Positions 1-11,700 of a DNA stretch of 64,000 nt are shown piece after piece (within the stretch, counting starts at the first letter, position 1; each line of letters begins with the position of its first letter). A program made the position numbers and the translations under genes. Source of the stretch: Enoplolaimus lenunculus (taxonomy: Eukaryota > Nematoda > Enoplea > Enoplida > Thoracostomopsidae); the NCBI GenBank assembly GCA_030248215.1, contig JASANG010000835.1, positions 186,001 through 250,000 on the forward strand, given 5' to 3'. A model generated the notes under the pieces. That model ran no database searches. It saw only the letters and a list, made by a program, of their open reading frames with translations, and had not been told where the DNA came from.

Positions 1-657
1 CGTATGAGTTAAATCTAACGCCACTCAATTCTAAAGGTTTAATTCATGCTGGAATCAGTTTGACTTTCTTCGAGGCAGCGTAAACGTCTGTGAAGTAGAT
101 TTTACATTGAAAACAGTCGCAGTATATTAGAGAACCGCAATTTAACTCGTTTTTTGTAGTATACGCACATATATAAGTGTGACTTTTAAGTCGTGATTTT
201 GCTTTATACTAAAATTTGTCAGGTCGGTGCTCAAATGGCATACACAGTTAGGAAAGTCAAAGTGCAGTACTACAATATTAAGGTCAAAGTTTTAAGCACT
301 GGACCAATGGTGATTATAGCTGGTCTACAACTATAAAGTATAGCCAAGAGACTTTTGGTATTTTTGCATGTTATTTTGGTTTTTCAATGTGTAAGCTTTT
401 TAGGTATAGCTCAATCTTTATGACCGTTTTCATGGCACTTATTTAGCTCCCCTTAATACATATAGCGATTTCATAAATGAAAACATTCCCCCGTTTGAAG
501 AGTTAAGTAGGTTGTTATGGTATTTCCGCAATTTTAAAGGACTGTAAGTAAAATGGGAGTTTCCGCCCTCCTAACCTCTTGCACAAAACGGTTCTCATAT
601 GGAGCGCCTAAAATACAATAAGGGAAGTAGTATTAGCTGTTCAAACAGTGAGCTGCT
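1..657. other. Spacer, nothing recognised
   Basis: AT-rich spacer. I see no long open frame, splice-bounded exon or repeat that I can name in this stretch. Confidence 0.6.
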
Positions 658-808
658 TAGAGACGAAGCCCAAGCCTTAGCGTAAGAGCGAGCTTATATG
701 TAAGCCTCAGCTTAAACCTGAGCCTTATCAAAAATGGTATAAAGCTTAAGCTTACTCTATTGCAGACCCACAGAAAAACGTTCCGCCCCTGATTTTTACA
801 TGCGCCCA
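658..808 (-). mobile_element. TTAGGC-core MITE, copy 1 (partial)
   Basis: Read on the minus strand this begins with a terminus containing CAGGGGCGGAACG, then GCAATAGAGTAAGCTTAAGC, then a core of TTAGGC-like hexamers (seen on the plus strand as TAAGCC/TAAACC). The same terminus and core occur at 1903-2051 and 2093-2253. The far end is not well defined here. Confidence 0.55.
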
Positions 809-1296
809 TTATATACTTAGATTCCCTATAAGGTATGAGAGGTCTAGAGGGCGGCAGACCCCTCCTACCCGATCGAAGATTAAAAAACGCGCATACCACA
901 GTACTCTATAAAAGTTAGGAAAGCAAACTTTTTGTGGATGAAGTAATTTAAGAACCTTCTTGACTAGTGGTTTGAGTCAGTCTTGTAAACTAGCTCATAG
1001 CAGAGAGGTAAAAAGTTTTCAAAAGGGATATATGGGGAATTTGATATTAATACTAACCAGCAAGGGCTAAAAGTGTTTAGGTGGGTTAAATTTTTGTTTG
1101 TGTGTCTGAATTAGTTATTCAATGGTGGCTTTGGGCACGTCCCAACCCCTTCTATTAGTGTTTTGTTAAAAATGTTTCTAATATATTTGTTGCTTTTAGT
1201 GTTCGTTAGTTGTACCTATCTTCGATGCTAGTGGTGATTGCGTAATGACTACAATTTATCCATCAATAAATATTACGAATGCGCATTTGGTCTCTA
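809..1296. other. Spacer, nothing recognised
   Basis: No convincing coding or structured feature seen between the two neighbouring MITEs. Confidence 0.5.
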
Positions 1297-1638
1297 TACA
1301 ATTGTGAGTAGAATAAGAGGGGTGGGGGTAATAAGAGGGGTCCCCATTTTGAGTCGCAATCAATAGGAGTCCGTATCCCTAATAAGGGTCCGTAAGCGAA
1401 TAGAGTCTCTAAACCCCAATTTGAGGCCATAAATACCAATTCTCCCTAATTGTAACCCATAAATGGCTCCAGGCCCAAATAACATTGAGTTAGTGGCAAC
1501 ACCGGATATATGTCAGTAACGAAAGGTGGCGGAAGATGAATTAAAATAAATAACAGTACGTAACCGAATAACAGGGGGACGCTCTGGAGAGGCCAAATAA
1601 ATATCAGTACTCACCCTCTTATTCGGGTCACTACAGTA
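1297..1638 (-). mobile_element. Tc1/mariner-like MITE, GAATAAGAGGGG termini, copy 1
   Basis: The right end reads CCCTCTTATTCGGGTCACTACAG followed by TA. The left end has a degraded match with GAATAAGAGGGG. The internal stretch with AACAGTACGTAACCGAATAACAGG and GGAGAGGCC is the reverse complement of sequence at 30757-30810. TA flanks and short inverted ends suggest a Tc1/mariner-type non-autonomous element. There is no transposase frame. Confidence 0.6.
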
Positions 1639-1902
1639 TATACAACTAAGCAATACATACACAATTAGCAAGGGTGTGATCACGGGGGGCGATTGGAGCG
1701 CCCCTTTTCTAGTCAGAGCGGACGATAATATGGTTGAATATATACCGCTTTGAAAGATCGCAATAGCTTCGCATTAATGACCCAGGGCGCATGCGTCAAC
1801 TTGCAAAATTGTCGCTGCTTGCATCATAAAATGGTTAGCGGACCCGTTACCAGAAAAGTTCAGCATTCGGCTTCCCAAGAATTTATGACCCTTAAGTTCT
1901 TC

Positions 1903-2051
1903 GGCCTATATAAAGATCAGGGCCGGAACGTTTTTCTTTGGGACTGCAATAAAGTAAGCTTATTAGACTATTTTTTGCTTTGTTTACGCTTAGGCTTTAG
2001 ATTTAGGAATATGCTTATAATACTGTTCCGTCCCTGTTCTTTACATTGGCC
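1903..2051 (+). mobile_element. TTAGGC-core MITE, copy 2
   Basis: Inverted ends: left GGCCTATATAAAGATCAGGG with CGGAACG, right GTTCCGTCCCTG then TTCTTTACATTGGCC. The core contains GCTTAGGCTTTAG-like hexamers. A second copy starts about 40 bp downstream in the same orientation. Non-autonomous; superfamily not assigned. Confidence 0.65.
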
Positions 2052-2092
2052 GCTTCTTCCAATGGAATCACATTTGTTACTTTACCTTTAGC

Positions 2093-2253
2093 GGCCTATG
2101 TAAAGATCAGGGGCGGAACGTTTTCATGTGCGACTATAATAGAGTAAGATTACGGTTTGAACTATTTCTTTTTGTTTGGCTTAGGCTTAGACTAAGGCTT
2201 TAGGCTTAAGAATATGCGTAAAATACTGTTCCGCTCATGTTCTTTACATTGCC
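2093..2253 (+). mobile_element. TTAGGC-core MITE, copy 3
   Basis: Ends match copy 2: left GGCCTATGTAAAGATCAGGG, right GTTCCGCTCATGTTCTTTAC then ATTGCC. The core reads GGCTTAGGCTTAGACTAAGG and similar. Side by side with copy 2, so either tandem duplication or two nearby insertions. Confidence 0.65.
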
Positions 2254-3044
2254 TCTTTTAGCCAGTGCAAATTTTATTTTTTACAGCGGGTGTACCATCA
2301 GAATTCCTTTACCCACAACTCGCGATTACCAGCCCTTATTTTTTGTTCTGTATTCAATACAATTGTGTCATATTACGCTGTATAGATGTTAGGCACTCTA
2401 TTTCCGTTACAAAAACTCTTTATTGGTAACTTTGGAAACCATTCAGTAAAAAATGTAACACCGGATGATATGGCATATTACATTTATAACCGGTAAAACT
2501 AGGTTGTTTCCGGTAGGCGATCATGATCAGTGAGTCAAAACGTTCTTGTCTGTACAAAATCATCGTAGTTATTAACATGTATAATCACACATTTCTTCAT
2601 GGTTTCAGGAACAGCAAAGAACGTCTCCAAATGCTATATGATGTATTCCAAAAATTTCAGTTCAAATGTATGTGAAAAGTATTCTAGTGAGCATGGGCCT
2701 AATTCAACCAGGACCATAAACTTAGCCACCTGCTTTATATTTGTGAGGGATACTAGCTGTGTACTTTAAGTCGCTTTTTGTTGTTTTTATGAAAATTTTA
2801 GGCAGGTTAAAGGTATTATAAATTTTTACTCGCTGACCGTCAGCAAAACCGATGCGATTCAGGATTATTTGACTTCTCCTTCGGTTCGCTCACGAATTTT
2901 TTCTCCCGTATATACATATAGACATATATATTGCACTCACGGACGTTTTTTAATAATCTGCTAAACTCCTTTGTGATACCTTGCGAAGGCGTCCGATCTT
3001 TCACGCGGGATGGGTGCGGGATGTTGTCGGCAATACAAACAAAA
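2254..3044. other. Spacer, nothing firm
   Basis: Apart from a short open stretch after an acceptor-like site near 2608 (about 20 codons, listed as rejected), I see no gene or repeat here. Confidence 0.45.
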
Positions 3045-3552
3045 TATATTGTCTTAAAAAAAGACTCCTATTCTCTTAAATTTTCAAGACATAAAAATGT
3101 CTTTCATTTTAGACATTATTAGCCTTAAACAGCTCAGAAATTCCTTTCTAAACTGTTAATGAGGCACAAATTTCCTTCTTTCAAGAAAGAGTTATCTATA
3201 TTCTTTAAAAGGTATAGAAATAATCGAATTTCAAAGACATTTCGGGTTGAGCTCAGGCTCCCATATCTGAGGCTGTAAAATGGGGGTATTGGGTTGAGTT
3301 TTAGCCCCAATTTTTGGAGTCGGTTTCCATGCAAATCTTTGTGGTTTATTACTGACATATTTGTCATAAAATTCAGAAATATTTGTCTTATATTTCCGAA
3401 GTTTTCTTCTTAATCGTTCATAAAACAAAGTCTTAAATTTAAGAAATTTTTAGGCCAAATTTCTGAAAAATTTAACAAATGAAAGTCTTGAGTATCCAAG
3501 ACATATGTCTGGTGTCCGTATCAAGACATAAAATTGTCTTAAAATTCAGACA
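3045..3552. repeat. Foldback repeat with AAGACA motifs
   Basis: The two ends face each other: left ATATTGTCTTAAAAAAAGAC with AAGACATAAAAATGTCTTTC further in; right AAGACATAAAATTGTCTTAA then CAGACAATATC. Short AAGACA/TGTCTT palindromes recur inside both arms. It looks like a degenerate foldback MITE. Two overlapping minus-strand open frames in the middle show no protein resemblance. Confidence 0.45.
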
Positions 3553-4024
3553 ATATCACTTGAATACAACACAATTGTGTGTAATACTTTTAGCCGTGAC
3601 TGCTCTTCCTTCGATGTGTATTCGTACTGTAGTGATTTGAATGGGGGCACTGTTGTTTATTTTGTCTCTTAGGGTACATCCTGTTATTCTGCTTACGGAA
3701 TGTTATTTATATTTTTAATCCACTTCAGTTGATCTCAATACCTACCCGTTCAAAGGCTATCTTTGTGGCAGAAGTGATTTGCTCCGATGCATTTTAGTTA
3801 AAGTTAAATGTGGGTTGCTTGAAGGTCTGTTACGTTATAAACCGCTAATTACACACTGACTACTTATTGATTGGCACACAATATGAGGCCCCCACTCTTA
3901 TTACCGCCTATTACTCGGGTCACTATGGCAATATGTTGGGAGGGGGTGCGCCTCACATATGGCCGACATTTTCCCGCCCCTGCTATTTAAAGTTGGCAAT
4001 TCTGGAACAATCATAACTATTCAT
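3553..4024. other. Spacer with MITE fragments
   Basis: No gene seen. Around 3890-3930 there is a degraded piece resembling the GAATAAGAGGGG MITE (CCCCCACTCTTATT, CTCGGGTCACTA). Around 3960-4000 there is a piece resembling the TTAGGC-core MITE terminus (CCCGCCCCTG). Confidence 0.4.
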
Positions 4025-4404
4025 GGTGCAACTGGATATCCGATTCCGTTTCCGGTAAAAATCGGTGTCTGTTTCCGTTTTCGTTATAGAAATAGCAAAA
4101 ATTTTGTTATTTTGCACGCTCAAAATTAGTTATAAATCATGTAAGTAAGTATACATATGTTAACTTTTCATTACAGAGATGCTGAAATTGTTTGAAATGA
4201 AATAAAAATTGCGAATCTCATCCAAAACCTTAAAAATTTCGATGCATCCGCCATTTTTTCTTTAAATTTTTAGAAAAACCCTTGAATCCTTACACGACTC
4301 AATTCAATTGTGTTGGCAGAAAAATGAGATATTTTTGGAAATTTTATATATACTTCAATATCCTCTTTCCATTTCCTTTAATTTTACTATCTATTTACAC
4401 CCTA
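4025..4404 (+). mobile_element. hAT-like MITE, GTGTAACCGGATATCC family
   Basis: Left end GGTGCAACTGGATATCCG followed by TTTCCGGTAAAAATCGGTG; right end TTTACTATCTATTTACACCC. The internal part (GATGCATCCGCCATTTTTTC, then TGTTGGCAGAAAAATGAG) is shared with copies near 21905, 42896 and, inverted, 31832 and 39134. No coding capacity. Confidence 0.55.
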
Positions 4405-5727
4405 TTATCATGAGGCTCTGGCCTACTGCTAAGTCTATAAACCAACGTCAAACAATACTTGTACACATTTGTCTGTTCTCCATACTAAAGCGAGAAAAAA
4501 CCTCTGGATTAACCATATATTCATTTCTGTTTCTATTTTCGGTTAAAATCGGCGTTCATTTTTGTTTGCATTTTGTGAGAATATATACAAGAAAAACTCG
4601 TGATTTTTAATATGCTCTTGGTTGTAAACTATTTAAAAATCATTAGGTTTGATTTAAGGTAAAAATGTAAAACAAAATTCATACAAAATATAAAAAATTT
4701 GTATTTACTCGCTATTTTCTAGCTTTTTGAAGCGCGCAGGGAGTTCAGGCATCCGTCCAATTATGTTAATAAAAACAAATGCCAGGTTCCGGCTCCGGCT
4801 CCTGCAGAATTTCTTCCGGAGGTTCTGGCAATTTCGGTAGTGAAATTTTGCATATTTTAACGAAATGTATCTGTTTTAGTTGCATATCGTTTTAAACTTT
4901 GGTACAGTTTTATGAGTAATAATTACCGAGATTTTGTAAAAGCAAGTCTATATCTGAAAAATTTGACACCTTTTACAAATATTTGTTAAAATTCGCAAAT
5001 TAATCATAGTTTTGACTTTTTAAGCTTACCGTAAATCAGGTTTCATCTCCGGCTGCGTCTTCGCAAAGTTTGTTGACTTCCGAGTACGGCTCTGGCTCCG
5101 ATATTTTTACCTCCTGGAGCACCCTGCAGGACAGCTGTAATATTCGCATAAGTGTCTCGTTGTGTCAAGTGATATGTGGTTACTTGTTGCAGAATTAAGT
5201 AAACAGTGTCGACACTAATTTGTGGTCAGTACCACAGGTATTTTACAATACGAGCGCTCGATAAGATAATTGCATTGCTAGTATGTTTTAGAAATTGCGG
5301 ATTTCGCCATGTGCAAGGGTAATATACGAAAGGTGTAGCATTATAACCATGGTCCATGTTTTCAAATGTGTATAGCAACTATCATCGGTTATTAATAGGT
5401 TTTAAACTTACTAACTATTGCAGTTATTGAACTCAAAATTGGTACTGGAGTAGATCAAACCATGCGAAAAATGTGCTGAATTTTAAGGCTCAGCATTCAC
5501 TGTTTCAAAAGTTACAAGACCTATCACAAACTGATTTTATCATTGCCGTTATTTGTTTGAATGCTGCACTGGTTGTCGGTTCCTCGCAAACCACGTCGCA
5601 GGCAAACGTTCTGTATAAATATTGAGTAACTGTAATGTGAGTACAAATTTGGAATGAAACGAACTTAGATTATGACTTGTTTACCTATTGTGGAATGAAT
5701 CGTCTAACCGTGATTACTATATTTTAG
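4405..5727. other. HIRA upstream spacer with MITE debris
   Basis: Contains a second partial hAT-like end (4510-4560) and a CTCCGG-rich hAT-like remnant (about 4782-5126, ending GGAGCACCCTGCAGG). No coding exon recognised. The AG at 5726-5727 is the last base pair before the HIRA first-exon leader. Confidence 0.45.
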
Positions 5728-5748
5728 ACTTTACCACTTTTCTTAAAT
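5726..5748 (+). promoter_or_regulatory. Splice acceptor just upstream of the HIRA start codon
   Basis: TATATTTTAG ends at 5727 and leaves a 21-nt leader before the ATG at 5749. It looks like a 3' splice site, so the mRNA either has a 5'-UTR intron or receives a spliced leader in trans. The sequence cannot tell which. Confidence 0.45.
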
Positions 5749-8700
5749 ATGGTTATGGTGCGTATACGCAAAAAACAATGGGTTCATCACGGAGGTATGT
5801 CTGACTATCAGCTGGTGTTTATTAGCTTTAGTTTTAATATCGTACGTTAGTATCTAACAAGAATCTTTGATTACGGATGTACCGATACCAAAGTGCCGAT
5901 TCTAATGTTAACAGGCGAATACGCGATGCGTAAAACAACAAATGGGATACCACATTATATCATTATAACTGCGAAGCCATAACCTCTTATAACCATTAAA
6001 GATTACAGTTTTATAGGAACTTTCATTTCAATTAATTTTTCCAAACAAACGCAAGAGAACAGGTTTTCTGATCTGACCGACTGATATACGCCAACGTGTG
6101 AAATTGATAGCATTCCAACTCACTGTTATGTACAAACATGTATCGGCAATTTTTTGTAGTGCCGATTCCGATGCGCACGAAAAGTGCCGAGTATTACCGA
6201 TGCTGATGCCGATTAGTCGGCACAATCTTATTTTTGATAACCGTTTTTGTCGTGATAACCATCAGAAAGTTATGCATTTTGTGTCCAGAAAATCCACCAC
6301 CTGTGTGCTCACACTGTGTGACCGGATTATCAGTTCGGGCTAACTGGAAGATCGGGATCCTTTATCAATGAGTGTTTTGTTTGCCGAACTTTGATTACGA
6401 AAGTTGTACTTTATTTTATATATTAGTGTGCCATCGGACATTAATTTATTTTGCCAAATACCGAAGCCCGGCATTGAATTTTTTACCGGACTCGGATTTT
6501 AGCAATGTTTACTGAATTACAATTAATTGTTAGCTTGGATTTTTCATTCTACTTTTGTTAATGAAAAACACAACAGCTTTACTTGGCCAGAAAGGTAACC
6601 ACAGCAAGATGTGAAGCATGTCCACATTAGGGTGCAACCGGAATTCCGGTTCCGGTAGGGAAATCAGGTATTCTTCACAATCCGGTTCCGGTAATAAATC
6701 TGGTATTTTTTCACCGGAATTTCCGCTACGTTCGGTATGGAAAATTTTTCTCATTGGAAAATTTAAGAAAAATTGGCATATTATTCTATCTTATTTTTCA
6801 TTAATTGTCTGAGCATGTATTGCCAAAATTTATGCCATACTCCATAATTTATCATACGTTTTCCGCTACTGCATTTGTTTCAGGATTCAGGCATTCTAAA
6901 TGGTGTTTTTGCAGCATTAAAAGCGAATAAATAACATTAAAAATGAATTTTTTATTTTTGGTAACAAGTATTTTTTCTGGTTCCGATATTTTTTATCTTT
7001 CCAGTTACGGTATTTTATAATTCCGGTGGCACCCTGGTCCACATGGCGTGTGGCAAAAGTAGTTTTATGGTATTCAGACAAGACCACAACCGTAAGTATC
7101 CGGTACGTTTATACCGGATACAGCGGTGGATACAAACATCAGGTATCGCCAGATATTAAACCATAACCGAATATCCGGCCGCACCCTGGTACACATATAT
7201 AATGTTCACTTTGGGGTGTGTATTATTAATGTATATATATGTCGTTTTTATTGTAGGAGAAGCAATTTATTCCATTGATGTTGAACCAAACGGGATTCGT
7301 GTTGCCACCAGTGGACAAGGTATTCAAATGCTATTGTTTGTGTTAATAGGTTTATTATATAATGGGTTTGTTGTTTGATTGGGCGTGGATTTCTTGTTCA
7401 TTTTGAGGCAAAACATAAAAATTCGTTTATTAATTTATTTCTAAGCCAGATAATAAAAATCAAATGTTTGCCTAGACTTGCAATATTTAAAAACAAATAT
7501 TTACCCGGATTCGGAATTTTTAAAATCCGAAAGTCGGACCCGAGTCCGTCGGAATTTCTCAATTTCAAAATTCGGAGTTCGTACCCTTAATATTTCAAAA
7601 CAAAAACATGAAAACGGAATTAAATATATTAAAATGCACTAAATTTTTTAGAAGAAAAAGTTATAAGCAGCGGGGCTAATCTGACGATATCGGAATCGGA
7701 TTGGGACTCGATTTTGAAACAGCCGAAACAGCAAGTCTCGGAAACACCTCATGTTTGTGTTTTTAGGATCGCGTTGAAACATATTAAATTATTGTTCAAA
7801 ATTAATCAGTGTACAGTTTTAATTTTATGCAATAATTTTATCTAAATGAAGGAATTTTTCATAATCAAGCTTCAAATTCGGCATCGGTAAAATTGTCGGT
7901 TCGGTGCCAACTTTTTCAGCAGCCAGGTTATTACACATGCATTTATTGAAACATGTTTATGTATACATTTAACCAGTCGTATTTGGACTGACTACATGTA
8001 TTACGCGAAGCTCGAACACACCTAAGGAATTAAGTTAATATGCAAATTAAGTAGTTGTTAGCTAACTATTTACTTATCGGTTGTGGAGGTATGTAAACAA
8101 TTAATTCAGAGTCCTCGCACCCAAAAACCCTTCAGTAACCCTGATAATTACTAAAATATTGCAAAAATTATGCAAATTAGCCTGTAGTTAATAAACGGAT
8201 TAAAATTTTAAAACACCATGTGAGATTAACACCCCAGGATGACAGGCTTTTACACAAAAAAGTTTATCAAAATCGGATCAGCAGTTCCTGGGATCCTTTT
8301 CGGACGGACGGACAGACGGACATTCACCTTTCGATCCCCGAGCACAAAATATAAAACGCTTAACGAAACTCCGAGATTTGCTCGGAGTTTTGCTTCGCTC
8401 AATAAATGCTAGCGGCCTGCTCATACCGCTCACATATAAATACTAGTTGAAACAAACCTCACGTGCGAAGCGCGTGAGAACCAACGGATTTTATGCGCCA
8501 CAGTGCAAAATATTGATTTGGAGTTGAACCATTCGGTGAAATACATAGGTATATTAGTATTTATATGTGTTAGTTTCACTAAATCTATTTATTTCAGGTA
8601 TGTTTTGTCTGAGAATTTTTGCAATACGCTTACTCGGCTGGGCAAATTTTGTTTCGAAAACCCCTAAAAATCAAAACACAGACCCAGAATTTCTTAATGT

Positions 8701-11700
8701 TTACACGAAATTTCTCAAAACCAAAACCCGTACGTGACTTGAATTTACTCTGTTTTCTGCAAGTTATTTTTCAGTATTCGATTCTGTTTCTAGGATTTTT
8801 AAAACTTCAGTTGCACTCTGATTAATTTAAGTTTTTGTATTTCTGGTCGTGTTTCTTTATAGTAATTTTTGATCGATTATTTAAGGTCGTGATCGTACTG
8901 GACTGGCGGTGTTGTGGAATTTAAACGCGATTGCTGCTGATGAACGTGGTGAAGATTCTACACAGCCTCGGCTGTTATGTCGGTTGACAAGACATTCAGG
9001 TGATAACTTAATTTAAACGCTTTTAAGCGGAAAGAAATATATTTTATGCGATGAATATTCGTTTGTTCTGATTAGCCGGGGTGTATGTGCATGCAGGAGG
9101 AATGGAAGGCATCCTTTTTCGATATTTTGCTAAAATTTAAAAATATAGTGGCCGTTGTGAAATATAGTACAATAGTACATACGCGGACAAAATATAATAG
9201 CAGATCAGGCCACTCTCCGAATTTCATACTGGCTACGCTAGTGTAAATGCTTTGTATAATTTTAGGTTGCGTCAACTGTATACGTTGGTCGCCGCAACCC
9301 ACTGTAACTGACCGGCAATCGGCAAGCAGTGGGACGACTGGACTTGGGGGTTCAAAGCATTTGCTGGCAACGGCATCAGATGATGCTGCTGTAGTGATTT
9401 GGGCCTATGGAGGCTCGGCCGAAGGAAACTTGCCTGCTTTTGGGGCACCTGCGGATGAAGCTAAAGCGCCGAACGTTGAACAGTGGCGTTGTGTTGCGGA
9501 GTTGAGGGGACATTCGCAAGGTCCGTGATGATTTGAACACAAGGGCGTAGCCAGGGAATGTAGTAATTTCAAATGTCAATCCACTTGCGATTTCTGTTTA
9601 ACAGTTTTTAGATACTGTATCTGTTTGCAACACAGGAAACCCCCTAATCTTTTGAAATTTTAATTTTTATAGAAAGTTACCCCTTTTCCAAAATCATGTC
9701 TACGCCCATTGTTAAACTATCCGCCCTTAAGTTTGGCGGTATACATGTAAGTCGCCAGGTGGTAATTGTACTGGAGCGATTCACGTAAGTACACTCGGTG
9801 ACAATATGTTATTTTTTATGTTTTGTTGGGATTCGGGACACTGATATTACTTAAATTACTAATTCTTTTGTCATTTTGAACAAGAAATATTGCTATTGTG
9901 TAGGGATGTACCGATTAATAAACATCGACATTGGTAATAATCGTCAGTTTACACGAGTATTCGTATCGGTACTGCTAAAAATTGTCGATTCTTTGCCGAC
10001 ACTATTGCATATATCATTGAGTTGTAAAGCTATCAATTTCGCTTGTTGCCTTATATTTCGTTTGTGTGTGAAAAAATTAATTGAAGTGAAGCATTCTCAT
10101 AAAATCTAATCTTTTTACTTTTTTGTGGTTGTTGGTGTTTACGTCTTCACTGTTCTTTAAGCGTGGTGTATTACAATTGTTACAATTGGAATCGGCATGT
10201 TTTCAAAATAATCGGCATGGGCAAAAATTTTGGTATCGGAACACCCCTATTATTTTGCTCATAAGGAATGTGTAATACAGAGTTATAGTAAGTATACTTT
10301 TTAGCAATAAATATCCGAAATTGTAGAAGACCGAATCCTGATGTCGATTTTTGCCGAGCTTTCCGGATGAGGCCTGACGAGCTCCAGTATGTTTACACAA
10401 ATGATAAAATGTTTTAGACGTACTGCATGTTGCATGGTCTCACAATGCTGCGTATCTTGCATCCTGCAGTGTTGACAATACGGTTATTGTTTGGAATGCT
10501 CGACAATTTTCAGGTCAGTGAGAACGATCAATGGTTAATACTACCTTGATATATTTCTGTTTACATAAAATTCTAAATGCGTTTATTGTACATTCTGGTT
10601 TTATTAAAATAGATCTAACTTCTGTGCTGTGGTAAAATCAACGAATTTATTAACAGTTAAGGTCAATCTTACGTTTTATCTTTGTATGTTTAGAAAAAAT
10701 AGCAATCTTGAAAGGACATAATGGGCTTGTAAAAGGTATATCGTGGGATCCGATTGGAAAATTTTTGGCAACGCAGTCTGACGATAGAACGCTTAAAATT
10801 TGGGCAACTTCGACATGGGCTTGTGTGAAAACTATACGCGATCCGTTTAAAGAGGCGAGCTTTTTCATTGATTTTAGTCTTAAAATATTTATTAAAGCTA
10901 GGTTGCGAAAGCATGGCTTAGTTTTTGAATTACTAATGTATAGTCCTAAGCTTAGGTTATATAATCTCGTTACAAAATAAAGTTGAAGCATTAAAATGTG
11001 TTACAGATTTATGGCTTAATTGATTACTTGTACGCATATAGTTAGTTGGTTCAGTTTCTTGTGAGTTTATCCAGTAAAATTTGTGTTAATTTATATTATT
11101 TTATCTACGGATAACATTTATTTCCGAAGCGGTCGTGCTTGGTTTTTGTTTCAGTCATCCGCAACAACGTATCTTTTACGCTTAGACTGGTCTCCTGACG
11201 GACATACAATTGTTGCAACAAACGCCATGAATAATTGTGGCCCAACTGCACAAATTGTGACCCGTGGCTCGGAATGGTTGGCTGAAATGGACTTTGTTGG
11301 GCACCGAAAAGCGGTCACTTGTGCAGTAAGCGGAACCGAGCATGGGTGGAGCCGGGATTTTGATTTATAAGAGGTCGATTTATGCGCATGAAAGTTGTAG
11401 CCCTTACAGAATTTTAATTGACAAACATTATATTTCTCTAGACCATTTATTTATGCTTCAGAGATGGAATGAAAATATCTATAGACGACCGGTGAAACCA
11501 GGATCAAGGAAAGTAAGTACTTACATTGGAAGCAGCCTGGGGTGATGTTAGAATGCAAATGCATGGGCTGTGATAATAGTTTTCTTATCGGTTTTGCGTC
11601 TTAAATTTCGAAGGTAATGTGTTTCTTAAACGCAATAATATTCGAAAAAATTTGTAAAGCTCCAGTCACTTGTGCAAATTTTGCAGTGAGAACTAGCAGC

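Noticed and set aside
2608-2672. Acceptor-bounded open stretch encoding KERLQMLYDVFQKFQFK
   Set aside because: Only about 20 codons, no upstream exon and no family; expected by chance in this much DNA.
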